Of a stretch of 64,000 nucleotides of DNA, positions 52,793 to 61,576 are shown one piece after another. The notes under the pieces are model-generated. The model was not told the origin of the DNA. It searched no databases and saw only the letters and a program-made list of their open reading frames with translations. Source of the DNA: Paraburkholderia sp. D15 (GTDB lineage: Bacteria > Pseudomonadota > Gammaproteobacteria > Burkholderiales > Burkholderiaceae). The stretch lies in the NCBI RefSeq assembly GCF_029910215.1, contig NZ_CP110395.1:4402001-4466000 (forward strand). The letters run 5' to 3'. A program made the position numbers and the translations under genes. Position 1 is the first letter of the stretch. Each line of letters starts with the position of its first letter.

Positions 52793-54367
52793 ATGAGCGC
52801 CACGGCTCCCGCCGCCGCCGATTCTGCCGCCCCACCCTCCGCCGAACTCGCACCGCTATCGGGCGGCACGCTGGCCCTGCTCACCGTCGGCCTTGCGCTC
52901 GGCACGTTCATGGAAGTGCTGGACACGTCGATCGCGAACGTCGCGGTGCCGACGATCTCCGGCAGCCTCGGCGTGGCGACCAGCCAGGGCACCTGGGTGA
53001 TTTCGTCGTATTCGGTCGCTTCGGCGATCGCCGTGCCGCTGACCGGCTGGCTTGCGCGGCGCGTCGGCGAAGTGCGGCTCTTCACGCTGTCCGTGCTGCT
53101 GTTCACGATCGCGTCGGCGCTGTGCGGCTTCGCGCACAACTTCGAGTCGCTGATCGCGTTCCGGCTCGTGCAGGGGCTCGTGTCGGGACCGATGGTCCCG
53201 CTGTCGCAAACCATCCTGATGCGCTCCTATCCGCCGGAAAAGCGCGGCCTTGCGCTCGGCTTATGGGCGATGACCGTGATCTGCGCGCCGATCTTCGGCC
53301 CGGTGATGGGCGGCTACATCACCGACAACTTCACGTGGCCGTGGATCTTCTACATCAACGTGCCGATCGGGCTGTTTTCGGCGGTGTGCGCGTTCCTGCT
53401 GCTGCGCGGCCGCGAGACGAAGATCACCAATCAGCGTATCGACGCGATCGGCCTCGCGCTGCTCGTGATCGGCGTGTCGTGCCTGCAGATGATGCTGGAC
53501 CTCGGCAAGGACCGGGACTGGTTCAACTCGACCTTCATCGTGACGCTGGCGATCATCGCGGTGGTGTCGCTCGCGTTCATGCTGGTGTGGGAGATGACGG
53601 AGAAAGAGCCGGTCGTCGATCTTTCGCTGTTCAAGGACCGCAATTTCGCGCTCGGCGTGGTGATCATCTCATTCGGCTTCATGGCGTTCTTCGGCTCGGT
53701 GGTGATTTTCCCGCTGTGGCTGCAAACGGTGATGGGCTATACGGCCGGCATCGCCGGGCTTGCGACCGCGCCGGTCGGCCTGCTCGCGCTGTTCCTGTCG
53801 CCGATGATCGGCAAGAACATGCATCGTCTGAATCTGCGGGTGGTGGCGAGCTTCGCGTTCGTCGTGTTCGCGTTCGTGTCGTTCTGGAACTCGACCTTCA
53901 CGCTCGACGTGCCGTTCAATCACGTGATCTGGCCGCGACTCGTGCAAGGCATCGGCGTGGCGTGCTTCTTCGTGCCGATGACGACCATCACGCTGTCCAG
54001 CGTGTCGGACGAGCGGCTGGCGAGCGCGTCGGGCTTGTCGAACTTTTTCCGGACCTTGTCGGGTGCGATCGGCACCGCGATCAGCACCACGTACTGGGAG
54101 AACGACACGATCTACCATCACGCGATGCTGACGGATTCGGTCAATGTCTATTCGGCCAACACGAACGCCTATACGAATGCGTTGGCGGGCGTCGGTCTGT
54201 CGGGCGACAGCCTTACCGCGCAGTTGAATCAGGTGGTGACCGCGCAGGCGTACATGATGGCGACCAACGATTTCTTCCGGATCTCGTGCGCGGCTTTTAT
54301 CGTGCTGGCGTTGCTGGTGTGGGTCACCAAACCACGCAAGGGCGTCGGCCCGTCGATGGGCCACTGA
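52793..54367 (+). CDS. DHA2-family (EmrB-type, 14 membrane segments) drug:proton antiporter
   Basis: 524 residues of MFS type. Motifs: LGTFMEVLDTSIANVAVPTISGSLGVATSQGTWVISSYSVASAI (motif D1 and segment 1-2), GWLARRVGEVRLF (motif A), RLVQGLVSGPMVPLSQTILM (motif B), GPVMGGYITDNFTWPWIFYINVPIG (motif C). AGGAG precedes the ATG at 52793; a longer frame with a TTG start is rejected. The pump normally works with a periplasmic adaptor (EmrA) and an outer membrane factor; the factor is at 49.6 kb but no adaptor gene is in the window. Confidence 0.93.
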   Translation: MSATAPAAADSAAPPSAELAPLSGGTLALLTVGLALGTFMEVLDTSIANVAVPTISGSLGVATSQGTWVISSYSVASAIAVPLTGWLARRVGEVRLFTLSVLLFTIASALCGFAHNFESLIAFRLVQGLVSGPMVPLSQTILMRSYPPEKRGLALGLWAMTVICAPIFGPVMGGYITDNFTWPWIFYINVPIGLFSAVCAFLLLRGRETKITNQRIDAIGLALLVIGVSCLQMMLDLGKDRDWFNSTFIVTLAIIAVVSLAFMLVWEMTEKEPVVDLSLFKDRNFALGVVIISFGFMAFFGSVVIFPLWLQTVMGYTAGIAGLATAPVGLLALFLSPMIGKNMHRLNLRVVASFAFVVFAFVSFWNSTFTLDVPFNHVIWPRLVQGIGVACFFVPMTTITLSSVSDERLASASGLSNFFRTLSGAIGTAISTTYWENDTIYHHAMLTDSVNVYSANTNAYTNALAGVGLSGDSLTAQLNQVVTAQAYMMATNDFFRISCAAFIVLALLVWVTKPRKGVGPSMGH

Positions 54368-54382
54368 CGCCCTGCTTTTCGA

Positions 54383-54799
54383 TCACATCGCGCCAGTGGC
54401 GCCGTTCGTGCCGCTGGCGCCACTACGCACGTACTCCTTGAAGTCAGCGCCCGCTTCCCACGGATTCGGCTTGCAGCCCATCGAGCCGTCGCAATGCGCG
54501 GCGAAGCCGATCGTCGCCGTGCCGTCGGGGTTGGCCGTGCGGGTGATCTGATACGCCAGCGCGCGCTTGCCGCCGTCGGGCCCGGCGGTCTGGATCAAGG
54601 TATCGGTCGCGGCTTCGATCTTGTATTTCGAGTGGCTCGATACCCAGCTCTGTGCGCGCTGCCACCAGACGTCGCATTGGGCCTTGCTCGTACACGTGAG
54701 CGGCGTCGTCGCGATCTGCATGACGTCGGGGTTGACCTGGCCTTGCGTCGAACACCCGGCTGCCGCCGCGCACAACATAGCCAACAGACCTTTCTTCAT
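54383..54799 (-). CDS. Putative lipoprotein of unknown function
   Basis: 138 residues: MKKGLLAMLCAAAAGC gives a lipobox AAGC. The mature part is soluble with paired Cys (TCTSKAQCDVWW; HCDGSMGC), compatible with disulfides, and ends in a Gly/Ala-rich tail. GGAGGAAA precedes the start; the codon just before this ATG is GTG and could also start. Convergent with the transporter, 15 bases apart. No family recognised. Confidence 0.75.
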   Translation of the reverse strand: MKKGLLAMLCAAAAGCSTQGQVNPDVMQIATTPLTCTSKAQCDVWWQRAQSWVSSHSKYKIEAATDTLIQTAGPDGGKRALAYQITRTANPDGTATIGFAAHCDGSMGCKPNPWEAGADFKEYVRSGASGTNGATGAM

Positions 54800-54960
54800 C
54801 ACGATGCTTTCCTCCCTCGCTGGAGCGCGTCATGTGAGTTTGGACCGTGGGGCCGGTGCGGTGTTTCATCTGCGTCAGAGAAACGTCAGATGGCGCGGAG
54901 AATTTGCCGATGACGCGCCGCGGTCGCTAAACGCGCCGTACAGGTTACCGACGTGCAATA

Positions 54961-54987
54961 AAAAAGCGGCCACGTGGGCCGCTTTTT
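54961..54987. terminator. Bidirectional terminator, main use for gshA
   Basis: Arms AAAAAGCGGCC (54961-54971) and GGCCGCTTTTT (54977-54987), 5-base loop, T-runs on both strands. It lies about 50 bases past the gshA stop. Confidence 0.85.
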
Positions 54988-55035
54988 CGTCGTATCAGTC
55001 GAGACCGCTCATTGCGATCACGCGCTGCTGACCGG

Positions 55036-56652
55036 TTAAACGCTGAACCGGTTCAACGTGTAGGCGCGATACGCGGCGACGAACGCATCGAACGAACCGA
55101 CCTCTTCCTGTTCGAGCTTCTCCTGCTCCGCGAGCGACTGTGCAGCGAGTTCGGTGAAGGCTTGGGTCTCTTCCGCATCCAGCGGACGCGAACGGAAATA
55201 CGCGGCATGCGCTTCGCTCTGTTCGAGGCCGAACGCGAGGAAACTCTGCTGCTTGTCGCGCATGATCTGCAGCACGCGCGCCGAAGGCGTCAGCGACGCA
55301 TCCGCCAGCTTCGCACGTTGTACCGCGACTGCGCGGACATGTGCGTCGCCGCCGTGCAAGGCGTCGAGCGTGGCCGCGGCCGCGTCGATCTTCACCATCA
55401 ATGCTTCGGCCCATGCCGTCATCGCGACCGGTTGGCCATCGCGTGTCAGTTCGAGGCCGGGCTTGCGGCCTTCCATCGTCACGCGGCCGAAGTTCTGGTT
55501 CGCTTCCGCGTACGCAGGCGGCGGCAGCGGCGCGCTATCGTCGAGCGCGCAGACCAGCAGATAGGCGTCGAGAAAGCGCGACGTCTCCAGCGAAATACCG
55601 GTGGGCTCGAACGGATCGATGTCCATGCAGCGCACTTCGACATACTGCACGCCGCGCGCGGCCAATGCATGCAGCGGACGCTCACCCGGATACGTGACGC
55701 GCTTCGGGCGGATCGTCGAGTAGAACTCGTTTTCGATCTGCAACACGTTGGTGTTGATCTGCACCCACTCGCCGTCGCGCTGCGTGCCGATCGCCTCGTA
55801 AGCCGGGTACGGCTGGCTGACGGCTTTCGCGAGCGCGTCGAGATAGCCCGGCAGCGTGTCGTAGTCGGCGTGCAGCGCGGCCTGCGCGGTGGTGTTCGAG
55901 TAGCCGAGGTCGCTCATTCGCAGACTGGTGGCGTACGGGCGATACAGCGTGTCGGCGTCGAAGGTCTCGAGCGTATGCGCGCGACCTCGCAGGAAGCGCC
56001 GATCCAGCGCCGGCGACGCGCCGAACAGATACATCAGCAGCCAGTTGGTGCGGCGGAAATTGCGGATCAGCGCGAGATAGCGCTCCGACTGAAAATCGAC
56101 CGCGCTCGCGGTGGATTGCTGATCGGCGTGCAGCAGGCGCCACACTTCTTCGTTCAGCGAATAGTTGTAGTGAATGCCCGCAATGCACTGCATGGTGCGG
56201 CCGTAACGCAGCGCGAGACCGATGCGATACACGTACTTCAGTTTGCCGATGTTCGAGGAGCCGTAATTCGCGATCGGAATGCCGTCGTCGGTATCGGGCA
56301 GCAAGCCCGGCATCGAGTCGTTCCACAGAATTTCGTCGCCGAGTTTTGCGTAGACGAAGCGGTGTAGCGTGTCGAGCTTGTCGAGCGTCTGCGCGACGTC
56401 GTGCTCGGCCGGCGTGATCAGTTCGATCAGCGCTTCCGAATAGTCGGTGGTCAGCGACGGATGCGTGAGCGCCGAACCGAGCGCGCGCGGATGCGGCGTC
56501 AACGCGAGCTGTCCTGCGCGCGTGACGCGCAGGCTTTCCTTTTCGATGCCGCGCAAGCCGTGCAGCAGCGCGTCGCGCTGCGGGCCGGAGGTCAGCACGG
56601 ACAGGCGGTGCGAGAACGCGTCGGTCGTGCGGGAAGGTGTCGTGTTTGGCAT
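55036..56652 (-). CDS. gshA: Glutamate-cysteine ligase GshA
   Basis: First enzyme of glutathione synthesis, 538 residues from MPNTTPSRTTDAF. Proteobacterial type (GCS family 1): GLRGIEKESLRVT, DYSEALIELITP, SSNIGKLKYVYRIGLALRYGRTMQCIAGIHYNYSL (substrate and metal residues), RPKRVTYPGERPLHALAARGVQYVEVRCMDIDPFEP. The frame continues upstream to 56724; the later ATG fits family N-termini. It stands alone. The true glutathione gene contrasts with the YbdK-like ligase at 28 kb. Confidence 0.94.
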   Translation of the reverse strand: MPNTTPSRTTDAFSHRLSVLTSGPQRDALLHGLRGIEKESLRVTRAGQLALTPHPRALGSALTHPSLTTDYSEALIELITPAEHDVAQTLDKLDTLHRFVYAKLGDEILWNDSMPGLLPDTDDGIPIANYGSSNIGKLKYVYRIGLALRYGRTMQCIAGIHYNYSLNEEVWRLLHADQQSTASAVDFQSERYLALIRNFRRTNWLLMYLFGASPALDRRFLRGRAHTLETFDADTLYRPYATSLRMSDLGYSNTTAQAALHADYDTLPGYLDALAKAVSQPYPAYEAIGTQRDGEWVQINTNVLQIENEFYSTIRPKRVTYPGERPLHALAARGVQYVEVRCMDIDPFEPTGISLETSRFLDAYLLVCALDDSAPLPPPAYAEANQNFGRVTMEGRKPGLELTRDGQPVAMTAWAEALMVKIDAAAATLDALHGGDAHVRAVAVQRAKLADASLTPSARVLQIMRDKQQSFLAFGLEQSEAHAAYFRSRPLDAEETQAFTELAAQSLAEQEKLEQEEVGSFDAFVAAYRAYTLNRFSV

Positions 56653-56875
56653 TGAGGCGAGTCGGGCGCTGTCGGCCGCCATGTGCCGCTGCGCTGCTCG
56701 CGGGCGGTACGGCGCGGTTGACAACGTTCGGCATAATTTTCGGTAGCGGGCACTTTAACATCTCGCCAGAACGGCTGCTTGAGGCCGCTTCGGCGGCTGT
56801 TTTGCCCACCTTCGCCAGGCTGTGTCTCGCCCCGCCGAGCCTTGCCTGTCATGCCCGCGAGCGCTTTTGGCGCCG

Positions 56876-57793
56876 TTAGCCGCCGCGCGCCGCGCCCATC
56901 CGGTCCGCCACTTCATTCCACAGATGCATCGCCGCGTACGCACGCCACGGCCGCCAGATGTCGGTGCGACTGCGCTGCTGCGTGGGCCGCGCGAGCGAGG
57001 GATCGCGTGCGCAGATCGATTGCATCAGCACGAGATCCCATGCGGGCCACGCGTCGGCGTCACGCCACGCGCGCATCGCAACGTACTCGACGGTCCACGG
57101 TCCGATCCCCGGCAACGCGAGCAAGGCGGCGCGCAACGCGGTGGTGTCGGCCGTGGTGCTGTCGACCGGCACATCGCCGGTGGCGACCGCATGCGCGAAA
57201 CCCTGCAACGCCGCTACGCGTTTACCCGGCATGCCGATCTGCGCGAGATCGACTGCGGCCAGTGCGGCGGGCGTCGGAAATCGCCATGCGGTGTTCTCGT
57301 GCGGATGCCCGTCGATGCGCTGCCCTGCCCGCTGCACCAACCGGCCGATGATCGTGGTCGCCGCCTTCACGCTGACCTGCTGACCGACGATCGCCCGCAC
57401 CACCAGTTCGAAGCCGGACCACGCACCCGGCACGCGCAAACCCGGAACGGCGTCGACGAGCGGCGCAAGCCAGGGATCGGCGGAGAGTTCGGCGCCGATC
57501 TTCTTCGGATCGGCGTGCAAATCGAACATCCTCGCGATGGGCACGGCAAGCGCGTTGGCGTGACGGCTCACGGGCCCGTCGATGCTCGCCACCAGACAGC
57601 GCTTGCGCGGATGCATGTGCACGCTGAGCGTGCCGCTGTCGCCGGCCCAATCGATCGCGCGGCGATACGCGCCGTCTTCCACGGCTTCGACGCCGGGCGT
57701 CGCGCGTCCACCGAAAAAACGCAGCAGACGCGGCCAGTCGAATGGCGCTTTGAACGGCAATTCCAGCGTGGCGACTTCGTCGATCGTGCTCAT
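56876..57793 (-). CDS. alkA: DNA-3-methyladenine glycosylase II AlkA
   Basis: 305 residues. N-terminal AlkA_N domain (LELPFKAPFDWPRLLRFFGGRATPGVE), then the helix-hairpin-helix glycosylase domain with LVVRAIVGQQVSVKAATTIIGRLV and LPGIGPWTVEYVAMRAWRDADAWPAWDLVL, where the late Asp is the catalytic residue. Removes alkylated bases. Its start overlaps the ada stop by 4 bases, so it is the second gene of an ada-alkA operon and probably induced by methylated Ada. Confidence 0.93.
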   Translation of the reverse strand: MSTIDEVATLELPFKAPFDWPRLLRFFGGRATPGVEAVEDGAYRRAIDWAGDSGTLSVHMHPRKRCLVASIDGPVSRHANALAVPIARMFDLHADPKKIGAELSADPWLAPLVDAVPGLRVPGAWSGFELVVRAIVGQQVSVKAATTIIGRLVQRAGQRIDGHPHENTAWRFPTPAALAAVDLAQIGMPGKRVAALQGFAHAVATGDVPVDSTTADTTALRAALLALPGIGPWTVEYVAMRAWRDADAWPAWDLVLMQSICARDPSLARPTQQRSRTDIWRPWRAYAAMHLWNEVADRMGAARGG

Positions 57794-58983
57794 GCGGCGT
57801 GATTCAGTTTGTTGGAAGCGAGGCGGGTGGACGAGTCGATGCCGGCGTCAGCATCGACGAGTGCGGGCTCGCAACGCTCGCGCGACGCGGCCGAACCGCC
57901 AGCGGCATGCAACGCCTCATTGTCGAGCAACGCGGCCTTGCGCGGCAAACCCCAGCGATAACCCGCCAGCGCCCCACCCTTTTGCACCACGCGATGACAC
58001 GGAATCGCCAATGCCACCGGATTCGTCGCGCACGCGCTCGCCACCGCACGCACCGCGCGCGGCGAACCGACCGCTTCGGCGATGTCCGAATAGCTGCGCG
58101 TCTCGCCGTACGGAATGCGCCGCAGCGCCTCCCAGACGCGCTGGCGGAACGCCGTCGCGGCGATGTCGAGCGGCAGATCGAAGTCATGTCGCGTGCCGTG
58201 CAGATATGCGTCGATCTGCGCGACGAACGGTGCGAGCCGCTCGGGGTCTTCCTGCAACTCGGCGTTGGCGAATTCGTTTTGCAGATCCTCGGCGAGGATC
58301 GCTTCGTCGTCGCCGAAACCGATCTTGCAGATGCCCTTGTCCGTCGCGGCGACCAGCACGAAACCGAGCGTCGTCGATGCGCACGCATAACGCACCGTCA
58401 GCCCCGCGCCCTTGCGCCGATACGCGGACGGCGCCATGCCGAGTTCCGCCGACGCGCTGTCGTACATCCGCGACGGTGAGCCGAAGCCGGCGTCGAGCGT
58501 GGCGCGCGTGACGTCGGCGCCGCTTTGCAGCGCGTCGCGCAGGGCCGCGCCGCGTTGCGCGGCCTGGTATTGCCGCGGCGAGACGCCCACCACGCGCTTG
58601 AACAGGCGCTGCAGGTGAAACGGACTGACGTGCACGGCGTCGCTCAATTGCGCGAGCGTCAGGCGCTGCTGCGGATCGGCGTCCAGCGCGGCGCAGGCGC
58701 GGTTGACGATCTCCAGCTCGCGCGGCAGGCCGCCAGGCTGACAGCGCTTGCAATCGCGAAATCCGGCAGCGCGGGCGTCGGCGACATCGGTGAAAAACGC
58801 GACGTTCTCGCGACGCGGCTGGCGCGACGCGCACGACGGGCGGCAAAACACGCCGGTGGTTTTGACGGCGTAGAAGAACGCGCCGTCGGCTTGCGGCTCG
58901 CGGCGGGTGACGGCTTCCCAGCGATCGTCGTCGGAAGACCAGGCGTCGGCGTGGGGGGATGAATTGGCTGTATGGCGGTTCAT
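57790..58983 (-). CDS. ada: Ada: alkylation-response activator and O6-methylguanine-DNA methyltransferase
   Basis: 397 residues. N-terminal zinc domain with Cys47, Cys51, Cys78 and Cys81 (GVFCRPSCASRQ; RDCKRCQPGG) that accepts methyl from phosphotriesters. An AraC-type helix-turn-helix follows (LAQLSDAVHVSPFHLQRLFKRVVGVSPRQYQ). The C-terminal methyltransferase has active site PCHRV. After the methyltransferase core come about 40 extra residues of low complexity, longer than typical Ada. Controls and starts the ada-alkA operon. Confidence 0.94.
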   Translation of the reverse strand: MNRHTANSSPHADAWSSDDDRWEAVTRREPQADGAFFYAVKTTGVFCRPSCASRQPRRENVAFFTDVADARAAGFRDCKRCQPGGLPRELEIVNRACAALDADPQQRLTLAQLSDAVHVSPFHLQRLFKRVVGVSPRQYQAAQRGAALRDALQSGADVTRATLDAGFGSPSRMYDSASAELGMAPSAYRRKGAGLTVRYACASTTLGFVLVAATDKGICKIGFGDDEAILAEDLQNEFANAELQEDPERLAPFVAQIDAYLHGTRHDFDLPLDIAATAFRQRVWEALRRIPYGETRSYSDIAEAVGSPRAVRAVASACATNPVALAIPCHRVVQKGGALAGYRWGLPRKAALLDNEALHAAGGSAASRERCEPALVDADAGIDSSTRLASNKLNHAA

Positions 58984-59161
58984 GACGGGTTCCAGTCAGG
59001 CAGTGTCGATGATTAGCAATGTAGGCCGCCTGGCCCTACGCTACGCCCCGGTTCTTGCTCTGTCATTGCGCTTCCTCGTAGGCCCGAACGCCCGTCAGGC
59101 GGTCGTTTTGCCGCAAACTGCGACAATTTGGCCCAATATCGGGTTTTCCCTTAAAAAGTTA

Positions 59162-59190
59162 TTGCGTCGCACCAACCCTGTGTGTATATT
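59162..59190 (+). promoter_or_regulatory. Sigma-70-like promoter in the ada-VOC gap
   Basis: TTGCGT (59162-59167), 17-base spacer, TATATT (59185-59190). Transcription would start near 59197. The next protein start is almost 190 bases away and a terminator lies between, so this promoter seems to drive a short RNA. Confidence 0.65.
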
Positions 59191-59196
59191 AGTCCC

Positions 59197-59259
59197 TGTC
59201 TCCTCCATGTCTCCTCCTGATATGGATTCAGCCCGCTCCACATTGAGCGGGCTTTTTTT
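59197..59259 (+). ncRNA. Candidate small RNA of about 63 nt with two anti-Shine-Dalgarno motifs
   Basis: Bounded by the promoter at 59162-59190 and an intrinsic terminator: stem 59230-59238 with 59245-59253, 6-base loop, seven T. The 5' part carries TGTCTCCTCC twice (59197-59206 and 59208-59217), an unpaired pyrimidine-rich stretch able to pair with GGAGGAG ribosome sites. A short frame (from 59209) crosses the terminator and is unlikely to be a real leader peptide. The rest of the 397-base gap (58984-59380) shows nothing else. Confidence 0.6.
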
Positions 59260-59380
59260 CGTCCGTCGTTTCCGCATCGAGTCGTGATCCGCCCCTGCTG
59301 ATTTCGGATCGCACGGCGCACGCGCTTCTCTCTACACTGGCGATTCCTTTGTTTTGCGAATCAGACGAGGAGCGTCCACG

Positions 59381-59806
59381 ATGAAAATCCACATTCGCGA
59401 AATCGACCACGTCGTCATCCGGGCGACCGACGCCCAGGCGCTGGCGCGCTTTTACTGCGACGTGCTTGGTTGCAGCCTCGAGAAGGAACAGCGCGATCTC
59501 GGCTTGACGCAATTGCGCGCGGGACGTTCGCTGATCGACCTGTTGCAGGTCGGCGCGCGGCTCGACCATGCCGAGAATGGCGTGCCGGGCGCGGGAAGGA
59601 ACATGGATCACCTGTGTCTACGCGTCGAACCGTTCGACGCCGATGCGCTCAAGGCGCATCTCAGTGAACGCGGAGCGCGGCTAGGCGAGTTTGGACTGCG
59701 CTATGGTGCGGACGGCTTTGGGCCGTCGCTGTATCTGTTCGATCCAGAGGGCAATATGGTCGAACTTAAAGGGCCGCCCGAAGCGGCGCGCGCGACATCG
59801 CTTTAA
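59381..59806 (+). CDS. VOC-superfamily (glyoxalase/bleomycin-resistance-like) protein
   Basis: 141 residues from MKIHIREIDHVVIRATDAQALARFYCDVLGCSLEKEQ. The paired beta-alpha-beta-beta-beta modules have metal-ligand-type residues at His10 (IDHVVIR), near the DHLCLRVE strand and in LYLFDPEGNMVELKG. Substrate cannot be told: members include glyoxalases, dioxygenases and drug-binding proteins. GAGGAGCG precedes the ATG. Single-gene unit. Confidence 0.88.
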   Translation: MKIHIREIDHVVIRATDAQALARFYCDVLGCSLEKEQRDLGLTQLRAGRSLIDLLQVGARLDHAENGVPGAGRNMDHLCLRVEPFDADALKAHLSERGARLGEFGLRYGADGFGPSLYLFDPEGNMVELKGPPEAARATSL

Positions 59807-59914
59807 TCAATGCTCGATGGCCGGGTCGAGCGCGGCGGGCCAACCGGGCGTTCATACTATGCGCGGTTGCCTTCAGGCCAACGCGGGACGCCGCCGCCCT
59901 TGCCCACCACGACT

Positions 59915-60469
59915 TCAAACGTTCGCGGGCGCCTTCAACACCGTCCAGTCGATCTTGACTGCATCGGCGTCGGCGCTGCCGAGCCATGCTTCGCCGTCCT
60001 GAACCGTGCATTGCAGGCGCATGGTCCGCTCCGCCAGCGAGCCGAGCGATGCGGCCACGTCTTCGCCGAGCGTCCACACGGTCACGTTGCGCATCCGCTC
60101 CACCTTGTTGCGCACGCCTTGCCACCAGATGTCCGAGGTCCGGCCGCCGTAGGCGACCACGATGACCTCGTTCGAGCGGCCGCTCGCCTTCGCGATGCGC
60201 CGTTCATCCGGTTGGCCGACCTCGATCCAGGTTTCGATCGCGCCGGTCAGATCTTTTTCCCACAGATCCGGCTCGTCGACGTCCGACAAACCTTTGCAGA
60301 ATTCGAGGCGCTCCTGCGCGAACAGCGCGAACGCGGCGACACGGACCATCATCCGTTCGTCGGTTTCGGAGGGATGGCGGGCGATCGTCAGCGAGTGGTC
60401 GGCGTAGTAGTGCCGGTCCATGTTGGCGATCTGCAGTTCCGCCTTGTAAATCGTCGATTTGAGAGCCAT
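59915..60469 (-). CDS. yaeQ: YaeQ family protein
   Basis: 184 residues from MALKSTIYKAELQIANMDRHYYADHSLTIARHPSETDERMM to the end. The family blocks FCKGLSDVDEPDLWEKDLTGAIETWIEVGQPDERRI and VVAYGGRTSDIWW are complete. YaeQ has a PD-(D/E)XK nuclease-like fold; its role is not established. A much longer frame reaches 60973, but residues before MALK show no conserved sequence, so 60469 is used. Confidence 0.9.
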   Translation of the reverse strand: MALKSTIYKAELQIANMDRHYYADHSLTIARHPSETDERMMVRVAAFALFAQERLEFCKGLSDVDEPDLWEKDLTGAIETWIEVGQPDERRIAKASGRSNEVIVVAYGGRTSDIWWQGVRNKVERMRNVTVWTLGEDVAASLGSLAERTMRLQCTVQDGEAWLGSADADAVKIDWTVLKAPANV

Positions 60470-61237
60470 GCCGTTGCTAAACCAGGCGCTCGCTCCACCG
60501 GAGCGAACTGAAAAAGAATCGTCGACGGCGCGTTGCCGTTTTCCGTGTTTGTTGTACATCGTCTGTTCCTCCCGCGCCGTCAGCCGGTCGCCGATACCAC
60601 GAGAGAAGCATTTATTGCGCCACAGGCGGCGCGAAGGCGTGCCGACGATGTCGCCGGCGGCATCCCATATGGCCTCGCGTGCTGCGCAGGCCGCGGGGGA
60701 AAGCGAAATGAGCCGGCGCGTGATGATACCGAATGTATCTATCCTGTACCGTGAATCGCCCGGAATATGCGCCGCGATCCGTGCCGTTGGCGCCGATGCG
60801 TCACTTCGGCAGGTAAAACCGCCAACACTTAGCGTTGTGCGAATAGCCGAGAGATGGTCGGAATATTGTGTGCATGATCGCAATTTGCGACGAAATTGCG
60901 CCGATCGGGGAAAACATAGGAGGAAAGGCCTGCGTTGGCTACTGCCTCTACTGCCTCGGTGGAAGCGGAACACGCGTTATGAGGGCAATTTCCCGCAACG
61001 TCCAATCTGTTTCATCTTCGAGAAAGCCGCCCGGACGTCAGCACAAGCGGCGAAATGCATAAGCGGTCACGAAAAATACTCGCACAAAAACAAATCGGCC
61101 GGACATGTCATGTCCGGCCGATTCAGTACTCACGCGTTCTCACTCTCCGATTTAAAAAAACCGGAGCAGCTATTCCAACTGCGCACAACCTCATTCCGGC
61201 ATTAAGCCGGAATGACGGCGTTCAGCTAATTGCCGGT
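60470..61237. other. Non-coding stretch with two hairpins
   Basis: 768 bases, less GC-rich than the neighbours. Overlapping plus-strand frames exist but none has a credible ribosome site plus domain. Near its right end lie a hairpin with 9-bp arms (61192-61200 and 61206-61214) and a near-perfect palindrome with 15-base arms (61093-61107 and 61109-61123) followed on the minus strand by TTGTTTTTGTG. These two probably end the transcript of the gene at 61238. Confidence 0.5.
61093..61123 (-). terminator. Probable terminator of the small secreted-protein gene
   Basis: 15-base complementary arms with a one-base centre, so in RNA a stem of about 12 pairs with a small loop. It is followed on the minus strand by a T-rich tail (61092-61082). 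It lies 115 bases past the stop at 61238. Confidence 0.6.
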
Positions 61238-61576
61238 TTATTGCTTGATAAACCGGTCGTTTGCCCAAAGGCCTTCCGTGTCGCTATTGCCTGAATTCAC
61301 GAATTCGACGTCATGGCCGACCACGCGGACCACGCGGAAGCTCGAGTTTTCAGGCGTCGATACGCACTGATAGCCGGAGAAGAATTCCTGCATCTTCTGC
61401 TGTTCGCCCGCCTGTGCGTGCTGGTCGGCGGCGTCGAGCTTATCCTTCGACAAACAGCCGTACGCATTGGCTTTGAACTGGATGGTTTGCTGCGGCTTGA
61501 TCATGACGTCTTGCGCCTGAACAGCGGCGGCTGCCAAACCCGCAATGGCGAAAACAAGGGCGATTCGCGTTTTCAT
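61238..61576 (-). CDS. Small secreted protein of unknown function
   Basis: 112 residues: MKTRIALVFAIAGLAAAAVQAQ is a clear signal peptide. The mature part DVMIKPQQTIQFKANAYGCLSKDKLDAADQHAQAGEQQKMQEFFSGYQCVSTPENSSFRVVRV has two Cys, probably a disulfide in the periplasm. GGAGGAAA precedes the ATG at 61576; the frame extends eight codons upstream. No family recognised. Confidence 0.75.
   Translation of the reverse strand: MKTRIALVFAIAGLAAAAVQAQDVMIKPQQTIQFKANAYGCLSKDKLDAADQHAQAGEQQKMQEFFSGYQCVSTPENSSFRVVRVVGHDVEFVNSGNSDTEGLWANDRFIKQ

Noticed and set aside
59209..59287. Leader peptide MSPPDMDSARSTLSG as an attenuator for the VOC gene
   Set aside because: No run of regulatory codons and no alternative antiterminator structure; the promoter-terminator spacing fits a free small RNA better.
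60868..61062. 64-codon frame with several Cys (MCMIAICDEIAPIGENIGG)
   Set aside because: No supporting ribosome site or terminator and no recognisable family; left as non-coding.
60459..61205. 248-codon plus-strand frame upstream of yaeQ
   Set aside because: No ribosome site, Arg/Ser-rich sequence without a family, and it overlaps the yaeQ start region.
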